Source: an uncultured Blautia sp.
GTDB lineage: Bacteria; Bacillota; Clostridia; Lachnospirales; Lachnospiraceae
DNA length: 64,000 nt
Assembly: GCA_945864225.1 (NCBI GenBank)
Contig: CAMBAL010000007.1
Location: forward strand, 1 to 64,000
Direction: 5' to 3'
Program-made: the position numbers and the translations under genes
The notes under the pieces: generated by a model
Databases searched by the model: none
What the model saw: the letters and a program-made list of their open reading frames with translations, nothing else
What the model was told of the DNA's origin: nothing
Part shown: positions 44,890-56,247 of the stretch, one piece after another
Position numbering within the stretch: position 1 is the first letter of the stretch
How the letters are laid out: each line of letters opens with the position of its first letter

Positions 44890-45972
44890 TCAGATTGCTG
44901 CTGCGATTAGATCGCCCATTTCTTTTGTTCCCACGAGAGTACAGCCTTCTGACATAATGTCACCGGTACGATATCCGTCTGTCAGAACTTTCTGAACAGC
45001 AGCTTCCACTGCATCGGCTTCCGCATCAAGATCCAGAGAATAACGGAGCATCATGGCTGCGGAAAGGATGGTTGCGATCGGGTTTGCCTTGTTCTGTCCT
45101 GCAATATCCGGTGCAGAACCGTGGCTCGGCTCATAAAGACCGAATTTCGTCTCATTAAGACTTGCGGAGGAAAGCATTCCGATGGAACCGGTTACCATGC
45201 TTGCCTCATCAGAAAGAATATCACCAAACATATTCTCTGTCAGAATGACATCAAACTGTTTCGGATCACGGACAAGCTGCATTGCGCAGTTATCCACCAG
45301 CATATGCTCCAGAGTCACTTCCGGATAATCTGCCGCAACTTCCTCTACTACTTTTCTCCAGAGACGGGAAGAATCCAGAACATTGGCTTTGTCAACACTG
45401 GTCACTTTTTTTGAACGCTTCATAGCGATCTCAAAAGCTTTGACTGCAATACGCCGGATTTCATTTTCATTATAAGAAAGGGTATCAATGGCTTTTTTTA
45501 CCCCGTTCTCTTCTACGGTTCTGCGCTCTCCGAAATAAAGACCGCCGGTAAGCTCACGGACAATGATCATGTCAAATCCATCGCCGATAATATCCTCGCG
45601 CAGCGGGCAGGCTGCTTTTAATTCATTATATAAATATGCGGGACGGAGATTCGCAAAAAGATTCAGGGCTTTACGGATAGCCAGAAGACCTGCTTCCGGT
45701 CTCTTAGACGGTTCCAGCTGATACCACGGGGATGTCTTCGCATCTCCGCCGATGGAGCCCATCAGAACTGCATCAGATGCCTTCGCCTGTGCAATCGCTT
45801 CTTCTGTCAGCGGAACACCATGTACGTCAATGGAGGCGCCTCCCAGAAGAACTTCTGAATATGTAAATGTATGGTGATATTTTTCGCAAACCTGATCCAG
45901 AACTTTTTTAGCTTCTCTTACAATTTCCGGTCCGATTCCATCACCGGGAATCAATGCAATCTTACATTCCAT
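44890..45972 (-). CDS. leuB: 3-isopropylmalate dehydrogenase
   Basis: 360 residues. NAD-dependent oxidation of 3-isopropylmalate in leucine synthesis. [14 protein letters not shown] at the N-terminus, [13 protein letters not shown] in the middle and [20 protein letters not shown] with the Mg-binding Asp residues. First gene of the operon; leuA, leuC and leuD are not in the window. Its leader (about 90 bases after the promoter) shows no T-box or leader peptide I can recognise. Confidence 0.95.
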   Translation of the reverse strand: MECKIALIPGDGIGPEIVREAKKVLDQVCEKYHHTFTYSEVLLGGASIDVHGVPLTEEAIAQAKASDAVLMGSIGGDAKTSPWYQLEPSKRPEAGLLAIRKALNLFANLRPAYLYNELKAACPLREDIIGDGFDMIIVRELTGGLYFGERRTVEENGVKKAIDTLSYNENEIRRIAVKAFEIAMKRSKKVTSVDKANVLDSSRLWRKVVEEVAADYPEVTLEHMLVDNCAMQLVRDPKQFDVILTENMFGDILSDEASMVTGSIGMLSSASLNETKFGLYEPSHGSAPDIAGQNKANPIATILSAAMMLRYSLDLDAEADAVEAAVQKVLTDGYRTGDIMSEGCTLVGTKEMGDLIAAAI

Positions 45973-46061
45973 AACAATTTCCTCTCCTTCTATGGCGTTT
46001 CACGTGTCAGACCTTCTGCTTACATACCGCCTGTAACCGTTCCGCCAGAGTATTGTTATTA

Positions 46062-46089
46062 TAATAACGCACTTTTTCCATGATTTCAA
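46062..46089 (-). promoter_or_regulatory. Promoter of leuB-ilv-ser operon
   Basis: Minus strand TTGAAA (46089-46084), 17 bases, TATTAT (46066-46061) followed by AAT. About 95 bases upstream of the leuB start. Confidence 0.55.
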
Positions 46090-46183
46090 CCTATTAAAGT
46101 GAAAAAATATCCAGATTGGAACAAATCCTGACCAAAACTCTGCAAAATCTCCACAATTCTCTGGTCTGTACAGGAATTTTACA

Positions 46184-46220
46184 TATAAAAAAGTAAGTAC
46201 CACGTCAGCAGTACTTACTT
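46184..46220 (-). terminator. Terminator of tgt-yajC
   Basis: AAGTAAGTAC and GTACTTACTT with a 10-base loop, then TTTTAT on the minus strand, 27 bases after yajC. Confidence 0.85.
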
Positions 46221-46246
46221 CTTTCTCCATCACTTCGGGCAGAAAA

Positions 46247-46546
46247 TCATGCAGATGCCTGCTCAGATTTCTCTACTTCTGCGATAGCCTGTTTTCTCAT
46301 TGGGATACGGCAGTTCTTATTATTGCCGAATTCAACAATGACATCTTCCTCTGTCATGTCGATTACCACACCATAGAAACCACCGGTAGTCATAATGCTG
46401 TCGCCTACTTCCATGCTGTTCAGCATTGCCTGAAGTCTCTTCTGTTCTTTCTTCTGAGGACGGATCGTCAAAAAGTACATCATACCAAAAATCAAAACCA
46501 TCCAGATAATCATCATTCCCAGACTTGCTCCGCTCTGTGCGTCCAT
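46247..46546 (-). CDS. yajC: Preprotein translocase subunit YajC
   Basis: 99 residues from ATG 46546 (CAGGAGGAAAT upstream; the longer frame to 46594 has none). One N-terminal membrane helix (MIIWMVLIFGMMYFLTI), then RPQKKEQKRLQAMLNSM and VGDSIMTTGGFYGVVI, the YajC consensus. Works with SecDF-SecYEG at the membrane. Downstream of tgt, the classical tgt-yajC order. Confidence 0.95.
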   Translation of the reverse strand: MDAQSGASLGMMIIWMVLIFGMMYFLTIRPQKKEQKRLQAMLNSMEVGDSIMTTGGFYGVVIDMTEEDVIVEFGNNKNCRIPMRKQAIAEVEKSEQASA

Positions 46547-46638
46547 GTTATTTCCTCCTGTTTCAGTCATTCTTGTTCCGAATTTCAGGAACACTATAGG
46601 ATATCATACACAAAAAAGTTTGATACTTCAAGTAGTTT

Positions 46639-47790
46639 TCACATTTTTTCAGGAATATTTCCCTGTTCAAAACCTTCCAGGCGCATTTTTTTATATTCTG
46701 CAAAATTACCGGCATCCAGTGCATCTCTGATTTCTTCCATCATATGATTATAAAAATACAGATTATGAAGCACGCAGAGACGCATGCCCAGCATCTCCTT
46801 CGCTTTCAGAAGGTGACGGATATAGGCTCTGCTGTAGTGACGGCATGCCGGACACTGACATCCCTCCTCAATCGGCCGGGAATCCAGCTCATACCGGGCA
46901 TTAAACAGATTCAGTTTCCCCTGGTTGGTGTACACATGCCCGTGGCGTCCGTTTCTGCTGGGATATACACAGTCAAAGAAATCCACACCGCGCTCCACTC
47001 CTTCCAGAATATTGGCCGGTGTTCCCACTCCCATGAGATATGTCGGCTTATCCTGCGGAAGATATGGCACCACTTCATCCAGTATACGGTACATTTCTTC
47101 ATGCGTCTCGCCAACAGCAAGTCCTCCGACGGCATAACCGTCCAGATTCATTTCCGCAATCTGCTGTGCATGCGCAATACGGATATCTTCATAAACACCT
47201 CCCTGGTTGATACCAAAAAGAAGCTGTTCTTTGTTGATCGTATCCGGAAGACTGTTCAGCCTTGCCATCTCTTCCTTACAACGGGCCAGCCATCTGGTGG
47301 TCCGCTCAACAGACTTCTGTACATAATCCCGGTCTGCCACACTGCTGGGGCACTCGTCAAAAGCCATGGCAATGGTAGACGCAAGATTGGACTGAATCTG
47401 CATGCTTTCCTCCGGTCCCATAAAAATCTTATGTCCGTCAATATGAGAACGGAAATAAACACCTTCTTCTTTAATCTTGCGCAGACCGGAAAGGGAAAAT
47501 ACCTGGAATCCGCCGGAATCCGTCAGGATCGGTTTGTCCCACACCATAAATTTATGAAGTCCGCCAAGCTGCTTGACAACCTGATCTCCTGGGCGCACAT
47601 GAAGGTGATACGTATTGGAAAGCTCCACCTGTGTGCCGATTTCCTGAAGGTCTGTAGTGGAAACCGCGCCTTTGATCGCTGCAATCGTTCCAACATTCAT
47701 AAAAACAGGGGTCTGTATTGTTCCGTGTACGGTATGGAATTCTGCACGTTTCGCCCTGCCTTCTGTTTTTATCAGTTTATATTCTGCCAT
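46639..47790 (-). CDS. tgt: tRNA-guanine transglycosylase
   Basis: 383 residues from ATG 47790 (AGAGGAGC upstream). Exchanges guanine 34 for preQ1 in GUN tRNAs. DSGGFQVFS holds the general-base Asp, FDCVYPSRNGRHG the nucleophilic Asp region, and CQCPACRHYSRAYIRH the zinc site. The next-but-two step, QueH, is at 14076-14717. Confidence 0.96.
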   Translation of the reverse strand: MAEYKLIKTEGRAKRAEFHTVHGTIQTPVFMNVGTIAAIKGAVSTTDLQEIGTQVELSNTYHLHVRPGDQVVKQLGGLHKFMVWDKPILTDSGGFQVFSLSGLRKIKEEGVYFRSHIDGHKIFMGPEESMQIQSNLASTIAMAFDECPSSVADRDYVQKSVERTTRWLARCKEEMARLNSLPDTINKEQLLFGINQGGVYEDIRIAHAQQIAEMNLDGYAVGGLAVGETHEEMYRILDEVVPYLPQDKPTYLMGVGTPANILEGVERGVDFFDCVYPSRNGRHGHVYTNQGKLNLFNARYELDSRPIEEGCQCPACRHYSRAYIRHLLKAKEMLGMRLCVLHNLYFYNHMMEEIRDALDAGNFAEYKKMRLEGFEQGNIPEKM

Positions 47791-47888
47791 TTCTGCTCCT
47801 CTTCTTTTTATTTGATCATGTATCAGTATATCTTGATTTATCCTAAATTTCAACCGTCAGTGAGAAGAATCCTTGTGGAACTTTAACA

Positions 47889-47917
47889 TTGTCATTTTGA
47901 AAACTTTGTCGTATAAT
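47889..47917 (+). promoter_or_regulatory. Promoter of the 1409-residue activase gene
   Basis: TTGTCA (47889-47894), 17 bases, TATAAT (47912-47917). A second TATAAT at 47945-47950 may be an alternative start. Leader about 85 bases. Confidence 0.6.
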
Positions 47918-48006
47918 GTTACGGAATATTTTTAAAACTGCATTATAATAAGAAATTTTTGTATATATGTGACGTGTAATTAGATGAGGAGGCAATACTG
48001 ATTTAT

Positions 48007-51000
48007 ATGAGTACATTTACATTGGGAATTGATATCGGATCCACAACCGTCAAGATCGCGATTCTGGATGAACAGGAGCATCTGCTGTTTGCGGATTACG
48101 AACGACACTTTGCCAATATTCAGGAGACCCTTGCAGATCTGCTGGAGAAGGCTTACGCCGAACTTGGCGAACTTTCTTTAAGCCCGGTGATCACCGGTTC
48201 CGGCGGACTGACTCTTGCAACGCATCTGGAAGTACCTTTTGTACAGGAAGTGATCGCTGTTTCCACTTCTCTCCAGAAAATGGCTCCACAGACAGATGTA
48301 GCCATTGAGCTTGGCGGAGAAGATGCAAAGATCATTTACTTTGAGGGCGGCAATATCGAGCAGCGAATGAACGGCATCTGCGCCGGCGGTACCGGTTCTT
48401 TTATTGACCAGATGGCATCCCTGCTTCAGACAGATGCTTCCGGCCTGAATGAATATGCAAAAGATTACAAAGCCCTTTATCCAATTGCAGCACGCTGCGG
48501 AGTTTTTGCAAAAACAGACATCCAGCCGCTGATCAATGAGGGCGCCACCAAAGAAGACCTGTCTGCTTCTATTTTTCAGGCAGTGGTAAACCAGACCATT
48601 TCCGGACTGGCATGCGGCAAGCCCATCCGCGGGCATGTAGCATTCCTTGGCGGACCTCTTCACTTTCTGTCAGAACTGAAAAAGGCTTTTATCCGTACTC
48701 TGAAACTGGATGAGGAACACACCATTGTTCCGGAAAACTCTCACCTGTTCGCAGCCATCGGTTCTGCCCTGAACTCCAAAAAAGAAACGGTTGTTTCTCT
48801 GACAGATCTGAAAGACCGCCTTCGTAATTCCATCAAGCTGGAATTCGAAGTTGCCCGTATGGAACCGCTGTTCGCCACAGACGAAGATTACCAGGCTTTC
48901 CGTACCCGTCAGGACAGCTATAAAATTGCCACTGGTGACCTTGCCTCTTACAGAGGAAACTGCTATCTCGGCATTGATGCAGGTTCCACCACTACCAAAA
49001 CGGCTCTTGTCGGAGAAGATGGAAGCCTTCTCTACTCCTTTTACAGCAATAACAACGGAAGTCCGTTAAAAACCGCGATCCGTTCTATCCAGGAAATTTA
49101 TTCTCTGCTCCCGGAGGATGCGCATATTGCCTACTCCTGCTCCACCGGCTACGGCGAAGCACTGATCAAAGCCGCTTTGCTTCTGGATGAAGGAGAAGTC
49201 GAAACCGTGTCCCACTATTATGCAGCCGCATTCTTTGACCCGGAAGTCGACTGTATCCTGGATATCGGCGGTCAGGATATGAAATGCATCAAGATCAAAA
49301 ATCAGACGGTTGACAGCGTACAGCTGAATGAAGCCTGCTCCTCCGGCTGCGGCTCCTTTATCGAAACATTTGCCAAGTCTCTGAATTACAGTGTACAGGA
49401 TTTCGCAAAAGCGGCTCTTTTTGCCCAGCATCCCATTGACCTCGGAACAAGATGTACAGTATTTATGAACTCCAAGGTAAAACAGGCCCAGAAAGAAGGT
49501 GCGGAAGTTTCCGATATCTCCGCCGGACTCGCCTATTCCGTCATCAAGAATGCACTTTATAAGGTAATCAAAGTATCCGATGCCACGGAGCTTGGCAAAC
49601 ATATTGTGGTACAGGGCGGTACTTTTTATAATGACGCAGTTCTTCGAAGCTTTGAACGAATCGCCAACTGTGAGGCCATCCGTCCGGATATCGCCGGCAT
49701 CATGGGTGCTTTCGGCGCTGCACTGATTGCAAGAGAACGGTATGAAAAGGGCAAAGAGACAACCATGCTCTCCATTGACAAGATCAATGAACTGAAATAT
49801 ACCACATCCATGGCCAACTGCCGCGGATGTACCAACAACTGCCGTCTTACCATTAACAAATTCACAGGCGGACGCCAGTTTATCAGCGGCAACCGCTGTG
49901 AACGCGGAATCGGCAAAGAAAAAAACAAAGACCATGTTCCGAATCTTTATGAATATAAATATAAACGGCTGTTTTCCTATCAGCCGCTGACTGCAGATCA
50001 GGCCAAAAGAGGCCGAGTGGGCATTCCCCGTGTCCTGAATATGTTTGAAAATTATCCTTTCTGGTTCACCTTTTTCACAGAGCTGAAATATGAAGTGGTA
50101 CTTTCTCCTACTTCCACCAGAAAGATTTATGAACTCGGTATCGAATCCATTCCAAGTGAATCCGAATGTTATCCGGCAAAGCTTGCCCACGGACATATCA
50201 GCTGGCTGTTAAAGAACGGGGTGAAATTCATTTTCTATCCATGTGTTCCATACGAAAGAAATGAATTTCCTGATGCAGTCAACCATTATAACTGCCCGAT
50301 TGTTACTTCCTATGCGGAAAATATCAAAAACAATGTGGACGAGCTTCATGATCCGTCCATCGACTTCCGCAATCCGTTCCTGGCATTTACTTCCGAGGCA
50401 ATTCTGACCGACCGTCTGGTACAGGTATTCCCGGAACTTCCTGCAGATGAAGTAAAGGCTGCCGCTCACAAGGCCTGGGCAGAACTGGAACAGGTACATA
50501 AAGATGTCCAGAAAAAAGGTGAAGAAACTCTTGCCTGCCTGAAAGAGACCGGACGCAGAGGTATCGTGCTCGCCGGACGTCCTTACCATATTGATCCGGA
50601 AATTCATCATGGAATTCCAGATCTTATCAACAGCTATGGGATTGCCGTACTGACAGAGGATTCCGTTTCCCATCTTGCGCAGATTGAACGTCCGATCCGT
50701 GTCAATGACCAGTGGATGTATCACTCCCGCCTGTATGCAGCCGCAAACTTTGTGAAGACCAGGGATGATCTGGATCTGATCCAGCTGAATTCCTTCGGAT
50801 GCGGTCTGGATGCGGTTACCACTGACGAAGTTTTTGAGATTCTTGACGGCAGCGGAAAAATCTATACCTGTCTGAAGATCGATGAAGTCAACAACCTTGG
50901 AGCTGCTCGTATTCGTGTCCGCTCCCTTCTGGCTGCCATCCGTGCCAAGGAAGCTCAGAACAGACCACGGGAAATCAAACCGGCTTCTATTGAAAAAGTA

Positions 51001-52236
51001 TCATTTACCAAAGAAATGCGGAAGAGTTATACGATCCTCTGCCCGCAGATGTCACCATTCCACTTTACGATTATTCAGGCAGCACTCAATACCTGCGGTT
51101 ATCATCTGGAAGTCCTTCCAAACGATAACAAGCACGCCGTAGATGTGGGGCTGAAATATGTCAACAATGATGCCTGCTATCCTTCCCTGATCGTTGTCGG
51201 TCAGATTATGGATGCGCTTTTGTCCGGCAAATACGACCTGAACAAAACAGCTGTCATCATGTCCCAGACAGGGGGCGGTTGCCGTGCTTCCAACTATATT
51301 GCCTTTATCCGCCGTGCCCTTAAAAAGGCCGGCATGGAACAGGTTCCGGTTATTTCCGCCAACTTAAGCGGTCTTGAGAGCAATCCGGGATTCAAGATCA
51401 CTCTACCGCTGGCAAAACGTATGGTGTACGGTGCCGTATTCGGCGATATCCTGATGAAATGCGTTTACCGTATGCGTCCTTATGAGGTAGAAAAAGGAAT
51501 CGTCAACCGTAAGCACAAGATCTGGGAGCAGCGCGTCATTGCCTTTCTTCAGGGAGGCAGTGTCAGCCACAGCCAGTTTAAGAAGCTCTGCAGGGAGATG
51601 GTCCATGATTTTGATACCATTCCCATCACGGACGAGAAAAAGCCAAGAGTCGGTATCGTAGGTGAGATTCTTGTAAAATTCCTGCCTGCAGCCAATAATC
51701 ATCTGGCTGAGCTTCTGGAAGCAGAAGGTGCCGAAGCTGTCTGCCCGGACCTGATTGACTTCTTCAACTACTGCTTCTACAACCAGAATTTCAAATCTGA
51801 ATACCTGGGATTCAAGAAGTCAAAAGCGACTATGGGTAATCTGGGCATAAAGGGAATTGAATGGATCCGCAAAACCGCAAACGATGCCTTTTCCGAGAGC
51901 CGTCACTTTACTCCTTCCGCAGATATCCGTGATCTGGCAGAAATGGCATCTCCAATCGTATCTCCAGGCAACCAGACAGGAGAAGGATGGTTCCTTACCG
52001 GCGAGATGATGGAACTGATCCACGGCGGTGTACCGAATATCGTATGTATCCAGCCGTTTGCCTGCCTGCCCAACCACATTGTAGGCAAAGGCGTTATTAA
52101 AGAAATCCGCAGGACGCATCCCCAGGCAAATATCGTTGCCATCGACTATGATCCGGGTGCCAGCGAAGTAAATCAGCTGAACCGTATCAAACTGATGCTG
52201 TCCACGGCAGTAAAGAATCTGAATAAGAATCCGTGA
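48007..52236 (+). CDS. Acyl-CoA dehydratase activase, giant BadF/DUF2229 protein
   Basis: 1409 residues; GAGGAGGCAAT lies 14 bases before the ATG. Order: BadF/HgdC-type ASKHA ATPase domain 1 (about 1-270; [29 protein letters not shown]), ATPase domain 2 (about 315-590; [28 protein letters not shown], including Cys residues for the [4Fe-4S] between subunits), a Cys-rich linker ([12 protein letters not shown], about 600), then DUF2229 (about 670-890) and an HgdB-like dehydratase domain (about 1000-1350; [15 protein letters not shown]). HgdC-like activases inject an electron into 2-hydroxyacyl-CoA dehydratases at ATP cost. Fusion of two activase domains with dehydratase-like parts occurs in a widespread but uncharacterised anaerobe family. 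Substrate unknown; the gene stands alone. Confidence 0.85.
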   Translation: MSTFTLGIDIGSTTVKIAILDEQEHLLFADYERHFANIQETLADLLEKAYAELGELSLSPVITGSGGLTLATHLEVPFVQEVIAVSTSLQKMAPQTDVAIELGGEDAKIIYFEGGNIEQRMNGICAGGTGSFIDQMASLLQTDASGLNEYAKDYKALYPIAARCGVFAKTDIQPLINEGATKEDLSASIFQAVVNQTISGLACGKPIRGHVAFLGGPLHFLSELKKAFIRTLKLDEEHTIVPENSHLFAAIGSALNSKKETVVSLTDLKDRLRNSIKLEFEVARMEPLFATDEDYQAFRTRQDSYKIATGDLASYRGNCYLGIDAGSTTTKTALVGEDGSLLYSFYSNNNGSPLKTAIRSIQEIYSLLPEDAHIAYSCSTGYGEALIKAALLLDEGEVETVSHYYAAAFFDPEVDCILDIGGQDMKCIKIKNQTVDSVQLNEACSSGCGSFIETFAKSLNYSVQDFAKAALFAQHPIDLGTRCTVFMNSKVKQAQKEGAEVSDISAGLAYSVIKNALYKVIKVSDATELGKHIVVQGGTFYNDAVLRSFERIANCEAIRPDIAGIMGAFGAALIARERYEKGKETTMLSIDKINELKYTTSMANCRGCTNNCRLTINKFTGGRQFISGNRCERGIGKEKNKDHVPNLYEYKYKRLFSYQPLTADQAKRGRVGIPRVLNMFENYPFWFTFFTELKYEVVLSPTSTRKIYELGIESIPSESECYPAKLAHGHISWLLKNGVKFIFYPCVPYERNEFPDAVNHYNCPIVTSYAENIKNNVDELHDPSIDFRNPFLAFTSEAILTDRLVQVFPELPADEVKAAAHKAWAELEQVHKDVQKKGEETLACLKETGRRGIVLAGRPYHIDPEIHHGIPDLINSYGIAVLTEDSVSHLAQIERPIRVNDQWMYHSRLYAAANFVKTRDDLDLIQLNSFGCGLDAVTTDEVFEILDGSGKIYTCLKIDEVNNLGAARIRVRSLLAAIRAKEAQNRPREIKPASIEKVSFTKEMRKSYTILCPQMSPFHFTIIQAALNTCGYHLEVLPNDNKHAVDVGLKYVNNDACYPSLIVVGQIMDALLSGKYDLNKTAVIMSQTGGGCRASNYIAFIRRALKKAGMEQVPVISANLSGLESNPGFKITLPLAKRMVYGAVFGDILMKCVYRMRPYEVEKGIVNRKHKIWEQRVIAFLQGGSVSHSQFKKLCREMVHDFDTIPITDEKKPRVGIVGEILVKFLPAANNHLAELLEAEGAEAVCPDLIDFFNYCFYNQNFKSEYLGFKKSKATMGNLGIKGIEWIRKTANDAFSESRHFTPSADIRDLAEMASPIVSPGNQTGEGWFLTGEMMELIHGGVPNIVCIQPFACLPNHIVGKGVIKEIRRTHPQANIVAIDYDPGASEVNQLNRIKLMLSTAVKNLNKNP

Positions 52237-52249
52237 TTACTATCATATA

Positions 52250-52305
52250 AAATAAGACGCTGAACTGTGTTGAATCTATTCACAGTTCAGCATCTTATTT
52301 TTGTA
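52250..52305 (+). terminator. Terminator of the activase gene
   Basis: AATAAGA-CGCTGAACTGTG pairs with CACAGTTCAGCAT-CTTATT, a stem near 20 bp with an 11-base loop, followed by TTTTGT. Also faces the flippase gene on the other strand. Confidence 0.85.
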
Positions 52306-52365
52306 TTATTTTTGTAATTAAAACGAAAATGTCTGTTTACGCAGACAGACTTTTACAGTGATTCA

Positions 52366-54000
52366 TTACTCCGGATCTCGTGACCGGTACATCCTTCCTG
52401 CCACCCGAGCCAGATAACGTCCTCCCGGAAGTGCGGATAATTCTTCTTCTTTCGGTCTGCTGACAAGAAGATAAACTACAAAATATACCGCCACTGCAAA
52501 AATTACCGATACTCCCAGACAGATAATATTGATATGAATCAATGCATACAGTCCATAATATACCCCTCCTGCAACCAGCCCCATGGGAATGGATGCCACA
52601 AGCGGATACAGATAAGCACTCTTCCACGGATTACGATGTCCCATATATTTTCTCATGGCACGATCATTGAGAAGCACCATCACCACTGCATACACGATCA
52701 TAGCAATCACTACACCATAAATACCAAGATCTGTAAAGAACATCAGAAGTGCCATTACAACCACGTCCACTACCAGTGCAATGGCTGCATGGATCATGGG
52801 AATATTCGGTTTCCCGATTCCCTGAAGTACTCCGTTTGAAATATTGGAATTCCCATTCAGAATAATCGTAATCGCACCAAGAATCAGAAGCTGTCCTGCC
52901 ACACCATTCGTTTTTGGAAAAATCAGGCGGGTGATCGGACCGGAAAGGACTGCAAGTCCAACTGCTGCCGGAATAGAGATCAGCATGCTGATCCAGGTTG
53001 CTCTGTCCGTCTTGGCATTTGCTGCTTCAAGATCACCTGTCGCATAATGCGCAGAAACCTCAGGAATCATGGAAGTAGGCGCCGTGCTGGCCAGAGTCAG
53101 AGGTATATTGATCAGTGTCATAAAAAATCCGTATTCCGCATACAGAACCTGCAGCATATCCTCTTCTTTACCGCGCATTCCCATAATTCCCATATACATA
53201 TAACTGTTTACGGTTCCATTCACATTATAGATAAACGTACTCAAAATAATAGGAAACACGATCAGCATGATGCTTTTCATCAGTACAGAATAGCTCTCGT
53301 TGATCGAACGTCTGTCATGTTCCATTTTTCTGCGGATGATCTTATAATTCAGCTTATAAACCAGCAGCATGAACAACAGTGCAGACAATACGCCCGCACC
53401 CGTTCCGAGAGTGGCTCCGGCAGCGCTCCATCTCTGTACCACATCTTCACCCTGTCCGCTGAAATGCCTGACCATAAAACCGGACATTCCAAGCGCAACA
53501 ATCGCAACAAAAATCTGTTCGATGATCTGTGAAATGGATGTAGGAAGCATATTTCTGTATGCCTGAAAATACCCCCGGAATACTCCGAGAATACCCGAGA
53601 GAAAAATCGTAGGAGCAAGCATCTGCAGTGCCAGACGTGCATTCGCCATATTATCCGGCACCAGTATGGATACACCGAATACACAGAACAATGCGACCGC
53701 TCCTCCGGCGATCACCGCATATAAAAGAGCACATCGAAATACTTTCTGTGCATCCCTGTATCTTTTAAACGCAATCTTCTCAGCCATTATTTTTGAAACA
53801 GCCTGAGGTATACTGAAAGTCGCGATCATCAGCAGAATAAAATAGATATTCTGTGCAAACTGAAAAAGTGCAAAACTCTGGGAACCAAGAGTCGTGGACA
53901 ACGGACTTTTATACAGCATGCCGATGATCTTGGAGACCAGTGCTGCAATCATCAGAAAAGTTGCATTTTTTTCGAGTGTATTATTATTTTTATTTCCCAT
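52366..54000 (-). CDS. Polysaccharide/lipid flippase, SpoVB/MurJ-like (MOP superfamily)
   Basis: 544 residues with about 14 membrane helices. KNATFLMIAALVSKIIGMLY followed by KSPLSTTLG matches the SpoVB/YtgP group; APTSMIPEVSAHYATGD is in the middle. These proteins flip lipid-linked sugars for peptidoglycan or spore cortex. It is the last gene of hisH-hisF-ung-flippase, 14 bases after ung. Which lipid it moves is not shown. Confidence 0.85.
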   Translation of the reverse strand: MGNKNNNTLEKNATFLMIAALVSKIIGMLYKSPLSTTLGSQSFALFQFAQNIYFILLMIATFSIPQAVSKIMAEKIAFKRYRDAQKVFRCALLYAVIAGGAVALFCVFGVSILVPDNMANARLALQMLAPTIFLSGILGVFRGYFQAYRNMLPTSISQIIEQIFVAIVALGMSGFMVRHFSGQGEDVVQRWSAAGATLGTGAGVLSALLFMLLVYKLNYKIIRRKMEHDRRSINESYSVLMKSIMLIVFPIILSTFIYNVNGTVNSYMYMGIMGMRGKEEDMLQVLYAEYGFFMTLINIPLTLASTAPTSMIPEVSAHYATGDLEAANAKTDRATWISMLISIPAAVGLAVLSGPITRLIFPKTNGVAGQLLILGAITIILNGNSNISNGVLQGIGKPNIPMIHAAIALVVDVVVMALLMFFTDLGIYGVVIAMIVYAVVMVLLNDRAMRKYMGHRNPWKSAYLYPLVASIPMGLVAGGVYYGLYALIHINIICLGVSVIFAVAVYFVVYLLVSRPKEEELSALPGGRYLARVAGRMYRSRDPE

Positions 54001-54014
54001 TTCTCACGGTTCCT

Positions 54015-54698
54015 TTATATATTCTCAATCTGCCAGTCAATGGGAGTAAGTCCATTGGCTTCCAGAAATTCATTTGTCCTGCTGAAGTGCCGGCATCCGA
54101 AAAATCCGCGGTATGCGGACAGCGGGCTTGGATGGGGCGCCTCCAGAATAAGATGCTTCGGATTATGCAGCATGGATTTTTTCATCTGGGCAGGTCTGCC
54201 CCAGAGCAGGAATACAATGGGACGATCCTGATCATCAAGCACCCGGATGGCAGCATCGGTAAACTGTTCCCAGCCGATTCCCCTGTGGGAGTTTGCCTGG
54301 TGGGCACGTACTGTCAGTACAGTGTTCAAAAGCAGCACACCCTGGCGGGCCCATTTTTCCAGATAACCGTTATTGGGAATATAGCATCCCAGATCATCAT
54401 GAAGCTCCTGATAAATATTCACCAGAGACGGCGGAATTTCCACATCTCTCTTAACAGAAAAGCACAGTCCGTGTGCCTGTCCGTCATTATGGTAGGGATC
54501 CTGCCCGAGAATGACGACTTTCACCTCACTCAGTGGTGTAAAATGAAATGCATTGAACATCTCATCCGCAGGAGGAAAAATCTTTCTGGTCCTGTATTCT
54601 TCATTAATGGTTTTGTATAATTTCGCATAATATGGCTGATGAAATTCCGGCTTTAATGCCTCCAGCCATTCTCCTGACAAAGGAGCCATGTTTTTCAC
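54015..54698 (-). CDS. ung: Uracil-DNA glycosylase
   Basis: 227 residues, family 1. The water-activating Asp is in [18 protein letters not shown]; the minor-groove Ser/His loop is [17 protein letters not shown]. Removes uracil from DNA. Its ATG overlaps the hisF stop by four bases, an unusual partner for a DNA repair enzyme. Confidence 0.96.
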   Translation of the reverse strand: MKNMAPLSGEWLEALKPEFHQPYYAKLYKTINEEYRTRKIFPPADEMFNAFHFTPLSEVKVVILGQDPYHNDGQAHGLCFSVKRDVEIPPSLVNIYQELHDDLGCYIPNNGYLEKWARQGVLLLNTVLTVRAHQANSHRGIGWEQFTDAAIRVLDDQDRPIVFLLWGRPAQMKKSMLHNPKHLILEAPHPSPLSAYRGFFGCRHFSRTNEFLEANGLTPIDWQIENI

Positions 54699-55477
54699 CT
54701 CATATTCTCTTTTGCTGACATACGACGCACAGAAATTCCCCGGTCTGCAAGATAATCTTTCACCTGGCAGATCTCAAGTTCTTTATAATGGAACAGAGAA
54801 GCCGCCAGCGCTGCATCTGCGCCTCCTTCACTCAGGGCATCATAAAAATGTTCCAGAGTTCCCGCACCGCCGGAAGCAATTACTGGAATAGATACCGCAT
54901 CCGCAACTGCACGGGTCAGTTCCAGGTCGTATCCTGCCTTTGTGCCGTCGCAGTCCATACTGGTAAGGAGGATTTCTCCGGCTCCGAGAGCTTCGGCTTT
55001 TTTTGCCCATTCAACGGCATCTATGCCTGTATCCAGACGTCCGCCGTGTTTATAGATATTCCAGCCGCCATCCTCACGCCTCTTGGCATCAATGGCAACC
55101 ACAACACACTGGCTGCCGAATTTATCTGCAGCTTCCCGGATCAGTTCCGGACGGTCGATTGCAGCGGAATTCACTGAAATCTTATCCGCGCCTTCCCGAA
55201 GAAGACGTTTAAAATCTTCTACTGTACGAATGCCGCCGCCAACAGTAAAGGGAATAAAAACATTGGCAGCCACGGCACGCACCATCTCCACTACCGTATC
55301 CCTCGCTTCACAGGAAGCAGTAATATCCAGAAAAACAAGTTCATCGGCACCCGCCGCATCGTATGCTCTGGCTATCTCCACCGGATCACCGGCATCTTTG
55401 AGATCTACAAAATTGACACCTTTCACGACACGTCCTTTATTCACATCCAGGCAGGGTATGATCCTTTTTGTAAACAT
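54695..55477 (-). CDS. hisF: Imidazole glycerol phosphate synthase, cyclase subunit
   Basis: 260 residues from ATG 55477 (GGGGGACTTCTG upstream). TIM barrel with catalytic Asp in [15 protein letters not shown] and Asp in [14 protein letters not shown]; phosphate loops IASGGAGT. With HisH makes IGP and AICAR from PRFAR and ammonia. Starts one base after the hisH stop. Confidence 0.95.
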   Translation of the reverse strand: MFTKRIIPCLDVNKGRVVKGVNFVDLKDAGDPVEIARAYDAAGADELVFLDITASCEARDTVVEMVRAVAANVFIPFTVGGGIRTVEDFKRLLREGADKISVNSAAIDRPELIREAADKFGSQCVVVAIDAKRREDGGWNIYKHGGRLDTGIDAVEWAKKAEALGAGEILLTSMDCDGTKAGYDLELTRAVADAVSIPVIASGGAGTLEHFYDALSEGGADAALAASLFHYKELEICQVKDYLADRGISVRRMSAKENMR

Positions 55478-55478
55478 A

Positions 55479-56099
55479 TCAGAAGTCCCCCTTTCCCAGA
55501 TTTGCAAAATTCTCCAGAATCTTCAGGCCGTAACGGCTGCTTTTCTCCGGATGGAACTGGCATGCGAATACATTGTCCTTCTCCACAGAAGCATGGATGC
55601 AGGTGCTGTATTCTGTAACCGCCTTCACAATCTCAGGCTCTTCTGCCTCAAGATAATAGGAATGTACAAAATAAACATACGTCTGCTCCGGGATTCCCTG
55701 AAACAGTCTTCCATTATTCTGAAGATGCAGGGAATTCCATCCCATATGAGGGATCTTAAGTCCCGGACATGGCGGTATTTTAACAATTCTGCCTTTCAGG
55801 ATACTAAGACCTTCCACACCCGGACTTTCCTCACTGCTCTCAAACAGAAGCTGAAGTCCAAGGCAGATCCCGAGAAACGGAGTCCTGTTCTCTACGATCC
55901 TGTTGATCACCGGCACAAGTCCATAGTTATGGAGATTATTCATCGCAGCACCAAAGCTTCCCACTCCCGGAAGGATAACTTTATCTGCTCTAAGCAGTAC
56001 TTCCGGATCACGGGAAACGACTGCCTGCTCACCCAGATACTGCAGTGCTTTTTCCACACTTTTAATATTGCCTGCATCATAATCAATAATTCCTATCAT
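55479..56099 (-). CDS. hisH: Imidazole glycerol phosphate synthase, glutaminase subunit
   Basis: 206 residues from ATG 56099 (AGGATGTG upstream). Class I glutaminase: Cys79 in [11 protein letters not shown], His183 and Glu185 in FHPEKS; oxyanion loop PGVGSFG. Supplies ammonia to HisF. Other his genes are not in the window. Confidence 0.95.
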   Translation of the reverse strand: MIGIIDYDAGNIKSVEKALQYLGEQAVVSRDPEVLLRADKVILPGVGSFGAAMNNLHNYGLVPVINRIVENRTPFLGICLGLQLLFESSEESPGVEGLSILKGRIVKIPPCPGLKIPHMGWNSLHLQNNGRLFQGIPEQTYVYFVHSYYLEAEEPEIVKAVTEYSTCIHASVEKDNVFACQFHPEKSSRYGLKILENFANLGKGDF

Positions 56100-56247
56100 A
56101 TGTTCACATCCTGTCACTTATTTTATCTGTCAAATTTCAATATTTGCTGTTCCAAGTATAACGCAAAAACAGGCGGTTGCAAAGTAATTTCTTCGCTTCT
56201 GCCTGTTTTTTTGCGGATTTAAAAGTATTCAGACCGGATTTTGCCGA

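Noticed and set aside
45973..46250. T-box or leader peptide before leuB
   Set aside because: I found no T-box sequence (TGGNACCGCG-like), no run of Leu codons and no terminator/antiterminator pair.
46744..47886. 380-codon plus-strand frame opposite tgt
   Set aside because: Shadow of tgt; no start signal.
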